Part shown: in pieces, positions 25,211-35,325 of the stretch | Numbering within the stretch: position 1 is the first letter of the stretch | Layout: every line of letters begins with the position of its first letter | Made by a program: the position numbers and the translations under genes | Notes under the pieces: generated by a model | The model's input: only the letters and a program-made list of their open reading frames with translations | Databases searched by the model: none | Told to the model about the DNA's origin: nothing | Assembly (NCBI GenBank): GCA_012033205.1 | Contig: JAAUSO010000049.1 | Coordinates: 1-40,971, forward strand | Direction: 5' to 3' | Length of the DNA stretch: 40,971 nt | DNA from: Richelia sp. SL_2_1 | Lineage (GTDB): Bacteria; Cyanobacteriota; Cyanobacteriia; Cyanobacteriales; Nostocaceae

Positions 25211-27724
25211 ATGATAAAAGCATCTAGCATTAAAAAACTCAGAATAGTATTTTTACTAGCACTTTGCGTAATATTTGCGAATACAGTGATTTTATGTACT
25301 AATACTATTAATTTAAAAATCAATCAACGAAATGTAAATCATTCACATCAAGTTATTATTCAACTGGAAAGAATTCTTTCAGGATTAAAAGATGTTCAAA
25401 TAAATAATTATCGATACTTCATATCGGCAGATGTAAATTATTTGAAGTCTGATGTTAGCGCTCGGCAAAAAATTGATATTGATATCCAATTATTAAAAGA
25501 TTTAATTAAAGATAATTATCAAGAACAACGGCAATTTATAGTAATTGTCCAAAACATTACGAATCAACTTGATTTATTAAGAAAAGAATTATATTTAAGC
25601 CAAAATAAAACATTAGATTTATCTTCAAAAATCACGTTAATCAATGAAATTAAAAGTCTAACTAAATCAATAGAGAATACAGAGCAAAATTTATTATTAA
25701 ATCAACTGAATCGTTCTCAAAAAAGTTTTGCAAGAGCGATTGCAATTTTTTCAATTGCTGGTTTGATTAATTTGGGATTAGTCACCAAAATGTATTATCT
25801 GCTTAAAGATTATATCCTCAGACTTCAAAATACAAAAATAGCTTTACGACAAAGCGAAAATCGCTTACGGGCAATTATTGATGCAGAACCAGAATGTATT
25901 AAATTAATCGATCAGAATGGCATTCTTTTAGAAATAAATGCTTCTGGGGTGGCAATGATGGAAGTAGAGAGTGCTGATATTTTAATTGGTAAATTGGTAT
26001 ATTCTGCGATTATGCCAGAATATCAAAATGCTTTTAAATTAATGCATGAAAGCGTTTGTCGTGGTAACAAAGAATCTTTAGAATTCGAGATGATTGGATT
26101 CAAAAATACCCGTCGCTGGATGGAAACCCATGCAGTACCGTTACCAAGTGAAAATAACAATCGGTTTTTACATTTAGCAATAACTCGTGATATCACCCAA
26201 CGTAAACTTGCAGAACAAAAACTTCGAGAACAAGCAGCATTATTAGACGTAGTGACAAATGCAATTTTAGTTAAAGATATTGATAATCGTATTTTATATT
26301 GGAATAAAGGTGCTGAAAATATCTACGGTTGGAAAGCATCAGAAGTTCATGGTCAAAAAGCATCACAATTGCTACATAAAGAATATTCTTCATGGCAAGA
26401 TGATGCATTATTGAGTGTTATTAATACTGGAAAATGGCAAGGAGAGTTACATCAAATAACCAAAGAAGGTAAAGATATTATTATTGAAAGTCGTTGGACA
26501 CTTTTGCGAGATGAAAAAGGCAAACCAAAATCAATTTTGGCAGAAAATACCGAAATTACTCAAAAGAAACAACTAGAAACTCAACTTTTAAGAACCCAAC
26601 GTTTGGAAAGTATTGGTACTTTAGCAGGAGGTATTGCTCACGACTTGAATAATGTGTTAGCACCAATTTTAATGTCGGTACAATTATTAGAAAGAAAGTT
26701 ACAAGATTCTCAACATTTACGATTGTTGAAAACTTTAGAAAATAATACTCAACGGGGTGCTAGTTTAATCAAACAATTGTTATCTTTCGCCAGAGGTATT
26801 GAAGGTAAACGCACTTTAGTTCAAGTCAAAAATTTAATTGTAGAAATTGAACAAATTGTTAGAGAAACTTTTCCTAAGTCAATTCAATTAACTGTAAATA
26901 TTCCCCAACAATTGGGTTATGTGTGGGGGGATGACACCCAATTGCATCAGGTATTAATAAATTTGGTTGTTAATGCTCGCGATGCTATGCCCACTGGAGG
27001 TAAATTAGAAATTTCCGCTGCCAATCTGTTCATCGATCAACATCATGCTCAAATCAATATCGATGCTAAAATTGGTGCTTATATTGTAATTACCATAGCC
27101 GATACCGGAATAGGTATACATCCCCAAGTTCAAGAACGGATTTTTGAACCATTTTTTACTACAAAAGAACAGGGTAAAGGTACGGGGTTAGGTCTTTCTA
27201 CTGCTTTAGGAATTATTAAGAACCACGGCGGTTTTGTCAATGTTGATAGCGAATTAAATAAAGGTACCATCGTTAAAGTTTATTTACCCATTAAACCCAA
27301 TCCCAATACTGATATTCCTCATGGCGATCGCTCTTCTAATCTTAATGGCAGTGGGGAATTAATTTTGGTAGTTGACGATGAACCAGCTATTTGTCAAATT
27401 ACTCAATCGTCTCTAGAAGCTTATAATTACCGGGTGTTAACAGCATCTAACGGTATGGAAGCTGTAGAAATATACGCTAAATATCAAAGGGAAATTAATG
27501 TAGTCTTGCTGGATATGATGATGCCTGAAATGGATGGCGAAACTACTATCAAGATGTTAAAAAAAATCAATCCACAAGTAAAAATTGTTGCTATTAGCGG
27601 CTTAGTATTAAATTCCAGTATAGAGCAAGTATCAAATCAAGGCGTGGAAGCATTTATGTCTAAACCCTGTACTGGCAAGGAATTACTACACACCCTTGTT
27701 CAAGTTACTAGAGAATTCAGCTAG
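25211..27724 (+). CDS. Hybrid sensor histidine kinase (TM-CHASE3-like-TM-PAS-PAS-HK-REC)
   Basis: 837 residues. Membrane helices at about 11-29 and 174-197 bracket a helical, probably periplasmic CHASE3-like sensor. PAS domains follow at about 215-330 and 340-455. The kinase core has phospho-acceptor His477 in GGIAHDLNN, the N-box (NLVVNARDAMP, Asn588), ADTGIGI and GKGTGLGLS. A receiver domain at about 715-835 has Asp768 in LLDMMMP and SKP near the end. No output domain is fused, so the receiver may pass phosphate on or tune the kinase. No response-regulator gene is adjacent. The AHDLNN kinase type resembles NtrB-like kinases. The signal is unknown. Confidence 0.92.
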   Translation: MIKASSIKKLRIVFLLALCVIFANTVILCTNTINLKINQRNVNHSHQVIIQLERILSGLKDVQINNYRYFISADVNYLKSDVSARQKIDIDIQLLKDLIKDNYQEQRQFIVIVQNITNQLDLLRKELYLSQNKTLDLSSKITLINEIKSLTKSIENTEQNLLLNQLNRSQKSFARAIAIFSIAGLINLGLVTKMYYLLKDYILRLQNTKIALRQSENRLRAIIDAEPECIKLIDQNGILLEINASGVAMMEVESADILIGKLVYSAIMPEYQNAFKLMHESVCRGNKESLEFEMIGFKNTRRWMETHAVPLPSENNNRFLHLAITRDITQRKLAEQKLREQAALLDVVTNAILVKDIDNRILYWNKGAENIYGWKASEVHGQKASQLLHKEYSSWQDDALLSVINTGKWQGELHQITKEGKDIIIESRWTLLRDEKGKPKSILAENTEITQKKQLETQLLRTQRLESIGTLAGGIAHDLNNVLAPILMSVQLLERKLQDSQHLRLLKTLENNTQRGASLIKQLLSFARGIEGKRTLVQVKNLIVEIEQIVRETFPKSIQLTVNIPQQLGYVWGDDTQLHQVLINLVVNARDAMPTGGKLEISAANLFIDQHHAQINIDAKIGAYIVITIADTGIGIHPQVQERIFEPFFTTKEQGKGTGLGLSTALGIIKNHGGFVNVDSELNKGTIVKVYLPIKPNPNTDIPHGDRSSNLNGSGELILVVDDEPAICQITQSSLEAYNYRVLTASNGMEAVEIYAKYQREINVVLLDMMMPEMDGETTIKMLKKINPQVKIVAISGLVLNSSIEQVSNQGVEAFMSKPCTGKELLHTLVQVTREFS

Positions 27725-27809
27725 ACTTTAACAAAAATTTTATTGAGTATATATTTTTTCCTGTTTGTTTTTGTTAATATTAATAAAATTTTTAAAATAA
27801 AATCTCGTT

Positions 27810-28850
27810 ATGGCTTTATACGCTGAATTACATCGGCATTTGGGTGGTTCGGTTGTACCCCGGATTTTATGGGGATATTTCGAGCGTCACTCGGATGAGT
27901 TTGTAGAAAGATTCCAGAATTATCAGGAATTTGAAGAGTTCTACACCAAACCACGCAATACTTTAAAAGAGTATCTAGAGTTGCACACTTTAGTTGAAAG
28001 CGTTCAAACTATAGAAACTCTACCTTACTTTATTTATCGTTTAGTACGTGGTGCCTACATTTTTGAAAATTTAGCATATTTGGAACTACGCTATACTCCT
28101 TATCTACGAACACCAGAACATTTAAATCAATCCCAGAGAATTGACAAGATGGCTGAGATTGTGGATGTTGTCGGTAAAGCCAGTAAATTATCCGAATATC
28201 CCATTGTCACCAGTCAGATTTTGTGTATGCACTCGCGACTTCCCTATGAGGTGAATAAAGCGATTGTCGATTTAGCCGCTCAAAATAGACAATATGTATG
28301 TGCTGTAGATGTAGCTGGGGGAGATAGCGGTTATGGGGAACGCATGGACGAATGGATACAGCTTTACGAATATGCTTTAGCTGCTGGTTTAAATACTACC
28401 GGACACGTCTATGAAACCAAAGATGGATGTCACCCAGAATTACTACCTTATTTAATGCGAATTGGTCACGGAATTCAAATTCCCCTGCAACATCCCGATT
28501 TACTCGAAGATGTCGCAAGACGTGGACAATGTTTAGAAGTGTGTCCGACAACTTATATTAAAACGGGTACTTTGGAAGATATTCGACAGTTAAAGTTGGT
28601 ATTTGAGCGTTGTTTTGATGCTGGGGTAGATATCGCTATTTGTACTGATAACGCTGGGTTACATAATGTGCGTTTACCATTCGAGTACGAAAATCTCTTA
28701 ACCTACGATATTATTGATTTTGAAATGCTCCAGGCTTGTCAAGATGCCGCTTTTCGTCATGCTTTTGCTTGGACTTATGGCGAACGTCCGGCATTATTAT
28801 TAAATGGTTTACTTCATTCTCAACCGCAAAAAGCAGTAGTTGGTAGGTAG
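27810..28850 (+). CDS. Adenosine-deaminase-like metal-dependent hydrolase
   Basis: 346 residues, amidohydrolase barrel of the adenosine deaminase family. Metal ligands are visible: His pair in ELHRHLGGS at about 6-14, HVYE (the HAGE position, His plus catalytic Glu) at about 200, RIGHGI, and Asp in CTDNAG. The last motif differs from the usual STDDP, with Asn replacing the second Asp, which contacts the nucleoside in true adenosine deaminases, and CPTTYIKTG replaces CPxSN. The enzyme is therefore a divergent member whose substrate may be another aminopurine nucleoside. It is 85 bases downstream of the histidine kinase gene and could be co-transcribed. Confidence 0.82.
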   Translation: MALYAELHRHLGGSVVPRILWGYFERHSDEFVERFQNYQEFEEFYTKPRNTLKEYLELHTLVESVQTIETLPYFIYRLVRGAYIFENLAYLELRYTPYLRTPEHLNQSQRIDKMAEIVDVVGKASKLSEYPIVTSQILCMHSRLPYEVNKAIVDLAAQNRQYVCAVDVAGGDSGYGERMDEWIQLYEYALAAGLNTTGHVYETKDGCHPELLPYLMRIGHGIQIPLQHPDLLEDVARRGQCLEVCPTTYIKTGTLEDIRQLKLVFERCFDAGVDIAICTDNAGLHNVRLPFEYENLLTYDIIDFEMLQACQDAAFRHAFAWTYGERPALLLNGLLHSQPQKAVVGR

Positions 28851-28939
28851 ATAATAATTGATTAAAGTTGCAGCAAGTGAATTACCTTATTAGTTGAGTT
28901 TGAAACGCAAAGGAAGGCTGATGTGTAAAAATCTAGTTG

Positions 28940-30700
28940 TTAGAAGCATTGAGCTTTTAATAGAATCAAGTCTTGGGTTTTTAAAACCGAGCATTTTTCT
29001 ACGACTTTTTTTAAAGCGGGGATATTTCCCTGTTGTAAACCGGCTGCAATCTCTTTGATTTTTGGCTCAAATTGTCTTTGATCTAGCCATTTATGGGTAG
29101 TAAAATATTCTGGTGTAAATGCAGTACGCTCCAATAGCCAGAAATCAACATCGTATTTTTTGACAAAGTTTTTTACTTCAGTTGCATCTTGAGAATATTG
29201 AGCGCTGAGTAAATCGTTGATTCGGGGTAGAATTTGGCGGTAATATCCTAAGTGGTAAGGAAGTGCGGATTGCTTGCTAACTAAAACAGAACGTTGTGCA
29301 AATGTTGGTAAGTTATCTGCTTCTTGTGCTAAAGAGGCAATTATGATATTTTCAGGTTGCTCGGAGAGAAATTCATATAGTTTTGGTGCTTTTCCGATTA
29401 CATAACCTGTATGGGGAAATTCTGTTGCCTTTAATCGCCAATAGCTAGGGTATAGAATAATTACTACGAATAGTAATGCCGTAATTGCTATAGTTATAAC
29501 TTGTCGCTGTGTTTGCTCAGTTCTAATTGCCCAATTTAAAAGTGCATCCAAGATCATGATTACGGCAATGGCACCCGCTATAGGCATAATAATTTGTAGA
29601 CTGTGCTGCGGAAAGCGACTGGGTAGATAAAGCTTGAACAATACCCCATGAGCGGCAAGAAATAAGCCAAAAGATACAATAAATATCTGGGGTAAAATAA
29701 CAATTCGGCTAATTTGGCTAACTAAAGTAAATCTTTGAGGATAACCTATTAAAATAGGTAACAGCAATCCCATCCAAATTTGCGGGAAATGCAACAAAAA
29801 TTTGATTGGAGAAGCAACAGTCGCTCGATACCACTGTATCGGCACAAAACCGCTACGCTTGTGAAATAACCAATATTCTACAGGATTATCGACAAAAAAT
29901 TCTGTACGCCCGTTTTGCAAAAATTCCGGCATCATTCTAGCTTGCGCTGCTGTAACCATCGAACCAAATTCATTGGTCGAGAGAAAATACGGTAATAATG
30001 ATATAAATGCAACTCCCAAGCCACTTATACAGAATATAAAATTTTGACGCTTCCTTGTCAGTCTAAGTCTTCCATTTTTCCAACTTACTAATCTGATAAT
30101 CAGAACTCCTATAGCTACGAGTAATGTTGAAGGATAGAACAGTCCTAATAACGCGATCGCAAGTAGCATTGATAGTAGTGAACCATGTAATAAGTAATAG
30201 ATAAATGCTAGAAAAAACGGGTAAAGAAAAGCTCTTGGGGTTGATGAACTTAAATCTGATGCTAACCATAAGTTCTGATTGAGCAGGAATGTACTCAGGA
30301 ATGCTGCTGCTGGGATTGCTAGTAGCTGCATAGATATGCCAAAACAATAAGCTGTTGTAATTAATCCGAGTATCAACGGTAAAAGCTTACTTAAAAATAT
30401 CGGTTCTACTCCAATATTTGCTAGCAATCGGTAAAAGGTTATATATCCTAATGGTGAGAGGGATTGAAAATAATCAGTGACTAAATCGTCAGGAAACAGC
30501 CGTGGATTCACAAATCTTTGCATCCAAAATACGTGCTGTCTGACATCATCGGACACTGCATAATCGCTACTCAATGCTGTTTTGAGCATTATAATACCGC
30601 AAAATGCTGCAAAAGCTAAACTCAAGCTGAACCAAAATATTAATTGAGAGCGCGAGCTATTTATTGAAGTTAAGGATTTTTGTAAATATTGGCTGAACAT
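28940..30700 (-). CDS. Polytopic membrane protein, possibly a GT-C-type glycosyltransferase
   Basis: 586 residues. About ten to twelve membrane helices spread over residues 15-420, then a soluble C-terminal domain of about 160 residues. After the first helix comes an extracytoplasmic loop DYAVSDDVRQHVFWMQRF containing an acidic Asp-Asp pair, the position where GT-C enzymes place their catalytic acids. The neighbouring upstream gene is a GT2 glycosyltransferase of the dolichol/polyprenyl-phosphate type, which would make lipid-linked sugar for such an enzyme. That pairing supports an envelope glycan or protein glycosylation role, but the family is not recognised with certainty. Confidence 0.7.
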   Translation of the reverse strand: MFSQYLQKSLTSINSSRSQLIFWFSLSLAFAAFCGIIMLKTALSSDYAVSDDVRQHVFWMQRFVNPRLFPDDLVTDYFQSLSPLGYITFYRLLANIGVEPIFLSKLLPLILGLITTAYCFGISMQLLAIPAAAFLSTFLLNQNLWLASDLSSSTPRAFLYPFFLAFIYYLLHGSLLSMLLAIALLGLFYPSTLLVAIGVLIIRLVSWKNGRLRLTRKRQNFIFCISGLGVAFISLLPYFLSTNEFGSMVTAAQARMMPEFLQNGRTEFFVDNPVEYWLFHKRSGFVPIQWYRATVASPIKFLLHFPQIWMGLLLPILIGYPQRFTLVSQISRIVILPQIFIVSFGLFLAAHGVLFKLYLPSRFPQHSLQIIMPIAGAIAVIMILDALLNWAIRTEQTQRQVITIAITALLFVVIILYPSYWRLKATEFPHTGYVIGKAPKLYEFLSEQPENIIIASLAQEADNLPTFAQRSVLVSKQSALPYHLGYYRQILPRINDLLSAQYSQDATEVKNFVKKYDVDFWLLERTAFTPEYFTTHKWLDQRQFEPKIKEIAAGLQQGNIPALKKVVEKCSVLKTQDLILLKAQCF

Positions 30701-30740
30701 ATTAAATTAAATTTTTATGTAATTAATCTGGAAATGCCGA

Positions 30741-31688
30741 TTATGTCCGCTTATCAAGCATATCCGCAAGCAGCGCAAACATTGTTACCTGGGTAGTGGT
30801 GACAAACAAAATCAGAGTTCTTTCAGTTAAGTCATTACGGATGAATATATCCTGAAATAATGTTGTCAAAAAAGCGCCAAAAAATAGTGCAGCTATCGGT
30901 AAAAATACCCTTAAAGGCGCAAAATACATTCCTGTTCGTAATATTAATTGTACAAAACGCAAAGTATCGCGGATAGGCTTAATTTTGCTTTTACCTACCC
31001 GATGATGAAAGTCTATTGGTTCATAATGTACGATGTAATTGTTACTTAGCATTGCCACCGTAATCGTTGTGGTAAAACTAAATGTATCCGGCAAAATTTT
31101 GAGAAACCTTTCTACAACACTTTTACGAAATACTCGTAATCCGCTGTTCAAGTCTGGGATTTTACATCCAGTCATCCATTGAGCAAAGCGCACCAAAAAC
31201 CATTTAGGAATTTTACGAATCGTCGAATAACTAACATTTGCGCCAATTCTCGCTCCTACAACCATATCCGCTTGTCTGGCTAAAGCTACTAATTCGGGAA
31301 TACGTTCGTTTGGATAAGTACCATCTGCGTCCGTAATTACGATTAAAGGATATTGAGCGTGGCGAATACCAGTTTTGAGCGCAGCACCATATCCCCGATT
31401 GCGCCGGTGTTGAATAACTCTGATGTCATTACGAGCGTTTAAAACTTTACTACTATTATCCGTTGAACCATCATTAACAGCAATAATCTCGTATGTACAA
31501 TCAATATCTTTTAAAGTTTCCTGAAGCCTATCGAGTGTTGCATTAATGCCATCCTCTTCGTTATAAACTGGCAGAATAATGGAAAATGGTAAATAACCAG
31601 TTTCTTCGTTTTGCTCGTTTGGAAAAAATTCTTCACTTAGTCTGGCATTTTCTTTCATATTTTTTATACAAATAAATTTTATTTTCAA
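30741..31688 (-). CDS. GT2-family glycosyltransferase (polyprenyl-phosphate sugar synthase type)
   Basis: 315 residues. The N-terminal GT-A domain has SIILPVYNEEDGI, NDGSTDNSS, GYGAALKTGIRHA and the DxD motif in ITDADGTYP, then DLNSGLRVFRKS. Two membrane helices occupy the C-terminal 70 residues. This layout fits DPM1/DPMS-like enzymes that load a sugar onto a polyprenyl phosphate. The gene lies 40 bases upstream of the polytopic membrane protein on the same strand, probably its partner. The annotated ATG at 31688 gives MKIKFICIKNMKENA; a start at the internal Met (31658) is equally possible and neither has a strong ribosome binding site. Confidence 0.85.
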   Translation of the reverse strand: MKIKFICIKNMKENARLSEEFFPNEQNEETGYLPFSIILPVYNEEDGINATLDRLQETLKDIDCTYEIIAVNDGSTDNSSKVLNARNDIRVIQHRRNRGYGAALKTGIRHAQYPLIVITDADGTYPNERIPELVALARQADMVVGARIGANVSYSTIRKIPKWFLVRFAQWMTGCKIPDLNSGLRVFRKSVVERFLKILPDTFSFTTTITVAMLSNNYIVHYEPIDFHHRVGKSKIKPIRDTLRFVQLILRTGMYFAPLRVFLPIAALFFGAFLTTLFQDIFIRNDLTERTLILFVTTTQVTMFALLADMLDKRT

Positions 31689-32064
31689 AATAAAAAATAT
31701 CTTTCAAGTCGGTGTATTTTTACCTGATTAATACTTGAAGTTACACTCTTACAAAGAACGCAAATTCTTAACACTTTTCCACAGATGAAATTATTTTTAC
31801 ATGACTTTTTGCATATCGTTGATCTAAAAAAAATTAGATTTAGATAATAATCAAATTTTTGCCTCCCTCTAAGATTGTTTAAATAACTTCAATTCAGTGT
31901 TTATACTAAATTAAAAACATTGCTGATATTTTTGTTTAAGTGTTTAAGTATAAAACAAGTTATTACAAAAATTGAAAAAGTATTAACTTCTATTAACAGT
32001 TTCCATGTCACATAATTGTGCGGTAGAGTAAAATGTATCTTCGCCTACAATGTACATTTACGTT
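31689..32064. other. AT-rich divergent intergenic region
   Basis: About 375 bases between the GT2 gene and mutL. Only short AT-rich direct repeats are seen (GTGTTTA/GTGTTTAAGT near 31900-31950, TATTAACTTCTATTAACAG at about 31980). No gene or RNA is recognised. Confidence 0.4.
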
Positions 32065-33798
32065 ATGGCATCTACTATCCAAGCTCTACCCTCAGAAGTA
32101 GTACATTTAATTACAGCCTCAGAGGTGATTGATTCTTTTGCTGCGGTAGTACGGGAATTGATCGAAAATTCCTTAGATGCAGGTGCGACAAGGATTGTAA
32201 TTTCTCTGTACCCCCAGCAGTGGCAGATTCGTGTAGCGGATAATGGTTGTGGAATGAGTCTATCCGACTTACAGCAAGCCGCAAGCGCTCATAGTACTAG
32301 TAAAATACGCTGTTGTAGCGATTTATGGAAAATCAATAGTTTGGGTTTTCGCGGTGAAGCGTTGCACAGTTTAACAACCTTAGCCGATTTAGAAATTCTC
32401 AGTCGTGGAGCAAATCATCTCCAACAGAAAACAGAGTCTAACGGTTGGCGAGTTGTCTATGGTAATAGAGGAGAAGCTTTAAGGATGGAAGCAACGGCGA
32501 TCGCACCGGGTACTGTCGCCGTAATTTCTAATTTATTTGGTAATTGTCAGCCTCGTCGTCACGGTTTACCTTCAATTCCTCAGCAAATGAGAGCAGTACA
32601 AGGCTTAATTCAACAAACTGCTTTGTGTCATCCCCACGTTACTTGGCAAGTTTGGCAAAATGGACGGGAATGGTTCAGTATTTATCCTACTACGAATATC
32701 AAGGAAACTCTATCTCAGTTTCTCCATGGAGTGCATCCATCAGATTTACAGGAATTAAAAATTGAATTAAATAACCCTGATAATTCCTCACTTTCATTAG
32801 TCATCGGATTACCCGATAGATGTCATCGTCATCGTCCAGATTGGGTACGCATAGCAGTAAATGGACGTATAGTCAAGTCTCCAGAACTCGAACAAACTAT
32901 TATCGGAGCATTTCATAAAACCTTACCGCGCGATCGCTATCCGGTTTGTTTCTTACACTTGTGTGTTTCCCCAAGTCAGATTAACTGGAATCGCAACCCT
33001 GCCAAAACAGAAATTTACCTCAATCAGCTTGATTATTGGCAAGAACAAATTACTCAATCGATTGACAAAGCACTCACCATTAATTGTTCCACCATTAAGG
33101 AATCTTTGCAGGTAACGCGAGTAGGCAAATTAATCAAAGCCGCAGAAGCAAAAAGTGGTTACAACTTCAACCGCAGAAATCTTGAAGAAAACGACGATTT
33201 AGATAAATCTCAACTCAAATCATCAACCTTAACGCAAAATTCGCCTCTCTCTACAACATTTCCTTTAAAAGCAGTCGCTCAAGTCAATAAAACCTATATA
33301 GTTGCAGAGCATCCTGGAGGAATGTGGTTAGTAGAACAACACATAGCCCATGAAAGAGTATTGTACGAACAACTTTGCGAACATTGGCAATTAGTAAAGT
33401 GTGAGCCAGCAATAATTCTATATCAATTATCCCCTGCACAAGTAGAACAACTGCAACGGATTAATTTAGAAATAGAACCTTTCGGAGAACAACTTTGGGC
33501 AATTCGTCAAGTACCCGCACTTCTTCAACAGCGCCAGGATTGCGCCGAAGCAATATTAGAATTGAGCAAAGGAGGTGATTTAAACACAGCCCAAGTCGCC
33601 GTAGCTTGTCGCAGTGCGATTCGCAATGGTACAATTTTGACTCTGCCACAAATGCAGCAACTATTAGACCAATGGCAGCGTACCCGCAACCCCCGCACCT
33701 GCCCCCACGGAAGACCAATTTATTTATCCTTAGAAGAGTCATCCTTAGCTCGTTATTTCCGTCGTAATTGGGTGATTGGCAAATCCCACGGAATCTAA
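32065..33798 (+). CDS. mutL: DNA mismatch repair protein MutL
   Basis: 577 residues from the chosen ATG. The GHKL ATPase motifs are clear: ELIENSLDAGATRI, VADNGCGM, STSKIR and LGFRGEALHSL. The C-terminal part has EQHIAHERVLYE in the place of the endonuclease motif DQHA-x2-E-x4-E, plus ACRSAIRNG and TCPHGRP, so it is the nicking type of MutL typical of bacteria without MutH, although the first Asp is Glu. MutL links MutS mismatch recognition to strand incision. An upstream in-frame ATG at 32050 would add MYIYV; the internal ATG (MASTIQALP) matches the usual family start. Confidence 0.93.
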   Translation: MASTIQALPSEVVHLITASEVIDSFAAVVRELIENSLDAGATRIVISLYPQQWQIRVADNGCGMSLSDLQQAASAHSTSKIRCCSDLWKINSLGFRGEALHSLTTLADLEILSRGANHLQQKTESNGWRVVYGNRGEALRMEATAIAPGTVAVISNLFGNCQPRRHGLPSIPQQMRAVQGLIQQTALCHPHVTWQVWQNGREWFSIYPTTNIKETLSQFLHGVHPSDLQELKIELNNPDNSSLSLVIGLPDRCHRHRPDWVRIAVNGRIVKSPELEQTIIGAFHKTLPRDRYPVCFLHLCVSPSQINWNRNPAKTEIYLNQLDYWQEQITQSIDKALTINCSTIKESLQVTRVGKLIKAAEAKSGYNFNRRNLEENDDLDKSQLKSSTLTQNSPLSTTFPLKAVAQVNKTYIVAEHPGGMWLVEQHIAHERVLYEQLCEHWQLVKCEPAIILYQLSPAQVEQLQRINLEIEPFGEQLWAIRQVPALLQQRQDCAEAILELSKGGDLNTAQVAVACRSAIRNGTILTLPQMQQLLDQWQRTRNPRTCPHGRPIYLSLEESSLARYFRRNWVIGKSHGI

Positions 33799-33799
33799 G

Positions 33800-34074
33800 A
33801 ATTTTGCAATGGGTAATGGGTAACGGGTAATGGGTAATGGATAATGGGTAATGGGTAATGGGTAATGGGTAATGGATAATAAATAGATAAAGGGGAAATA
33901 ATTAATAATGAGGGAGTTTTGACGCACACTCTACACGCTTCACTTTCAACTATATACTTCAATAATTACCAATTCCCAATTCCCAATTACCAATTCCCAA
34001 TCCCCAATTCCCAATTCCCAATTACCAATTCCCAATCCCCAATTACCAATTGCCAATTCCCAATTACCAAATTC
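33800..34074. repeat. STRR arrays in opposite orientation between mutL and cinA
   Basis: GGGTAAT and GGATAAT units at about 33810-33884, then CCAATTC, CCAATTA and CCAATCC units at about 33966-34070. The two arrays are roughly complementary and could pair in RNA. The second array runs up to a few bases before the cinA start codon, so no ribosome binding site is visible. Confidence 0.88.
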
Positions 34075-34075
34075 T

Positions 34076-35325
34076 ATGAGTGCAGAAATTATTTGTGTCG
34101 GTACCGAAATGTTATTAGGAGATATTCTTAATAGCAATGCTCAATATTTAGCGCAACAGTTAGCTCAATTAGGTATTCCTCATTATTATCAAACCGTTGT
34201 CGGCGATAATATTGATAGATTAAAGCAAGTTATCGAAATTGCTACCCAAAGAGCGCAAATACTCATTTTTACTGGGGGTTTAGGACCAACTCCCGATGAC
34301 TTAACTTGCGAAACCATTGCCGATTTTTTGGTTCTCCTTTAATTGAACGTGCCGAAATTATCGAAGATATTACCGCAAAATACGCGACACGCAATAGAGT
34401 CATGAGTGCGAGCAATCGCAAGCAAGCTTTAATACCTGATGGTGCGGATATTCTGCCCAATCCTACGGGTACGGCTCCTGGTATCATCTGGCAACCCCGT
34501 TCTAATTTGACGATTTTCACATTCCCTGGCGTACCTTCAGAAATGCGCCGGATGTGGGAAGAAACCGCCGTTCCCTACCTGAAAGGTCAAGGTTGGGGCA
34601 AACAAATCATTTATAGCCGAATGCTGCGGTTTTGGAACGTTCCCGAATCGACTTTAGCGGAGAAAGTATCTGCTTATCTGAATTTGCCTAATCCCACAGT
34701 AGCTCCCTATGCGAGTAAAGGAGAGGTGAAATTACGAATTTCTGCCAAAGCAAGTTCGGAAACTGAAGCTCAAAGGTTGATTGCACCCGTTGAAAAGCAA
34801 ATTAAAGAAATTGCCGGTTTCGATTGTTTCGGTGCTGATGGTGACACCTTGGCTTCCGTGGTGGGTGAGTTATTGCGTAAATCAGGGCAAACACTTTCGG
34901 TAGCAGAATCTTGCACTGGCGGAACTTTGGGGGGAATGTTAACGGATACTTCGGGAAGTTCTGATTACTTTTGGGGTGGTGTAATTTGTTATGATAATTC
35001 CGTAAAAATAGGGATGTTAGGAGTTAATCAGAAAGATTTAGGGAAGTATGGTGCAGTCAGCGCAATTGTCGCCGAGCAAATGGCTGTAGGGGTTAAAAAG
35101 CAATTGGCTACAACTTGGGGATTAAGTATAACTGGAATCGCCGGACCTACTGGGGGTACGGAAACTAAGCCCGTGGGTTTGGTTTATGTTGGTTTAGCGG
35201 GAGTTTCGGGAGTAGAAAGTTTTGAATTCCACTTTAATCCAGTACGGGGTAGGTCTTTAATTCGTCACTTTAGCGCTTGTCATGCTTTGGATAGTTTGCG
35301 GAGGAGGTTGTTGAAGGGGGAATAA
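34076..35325 (+). pseudogene. cinA: CinA-family protein, split by a one-base frameshift in a T run (probably intact)
   Basis: The N-terminal molybdopterin-binding-like domain ([31 protein letters not shown]) is in the first frame, which ends 34342. The second frame carries the rest: [21 protein letters not shown], then the C-terminal CinA nicotinamide-nucleotide amidase-like domain with VAESCTGGTLGGML, ITGIAGPTGGTETKPVG and VRGRSLIR. Adding one T to the T6 run at 34324-34329 gives [14 protein letters not shown] and one protein of about 416 residues, the usual length. CinA proteins hydrolyse ADP-ribose and/or deamidate NMN for pyridine nucleotide salvage, and are linked to competence in some bacteria. 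Start codon ATG at 34076 follows an STRR array. Confidence 0.93.

Noticed and set aside
33745-34137. Open frames on both strands across the mutL-cinA gap
   Set aside because: They translate heptamer repeats (NWELGIG-like and PNYQFPI-like runs) and are repeat artefacts.
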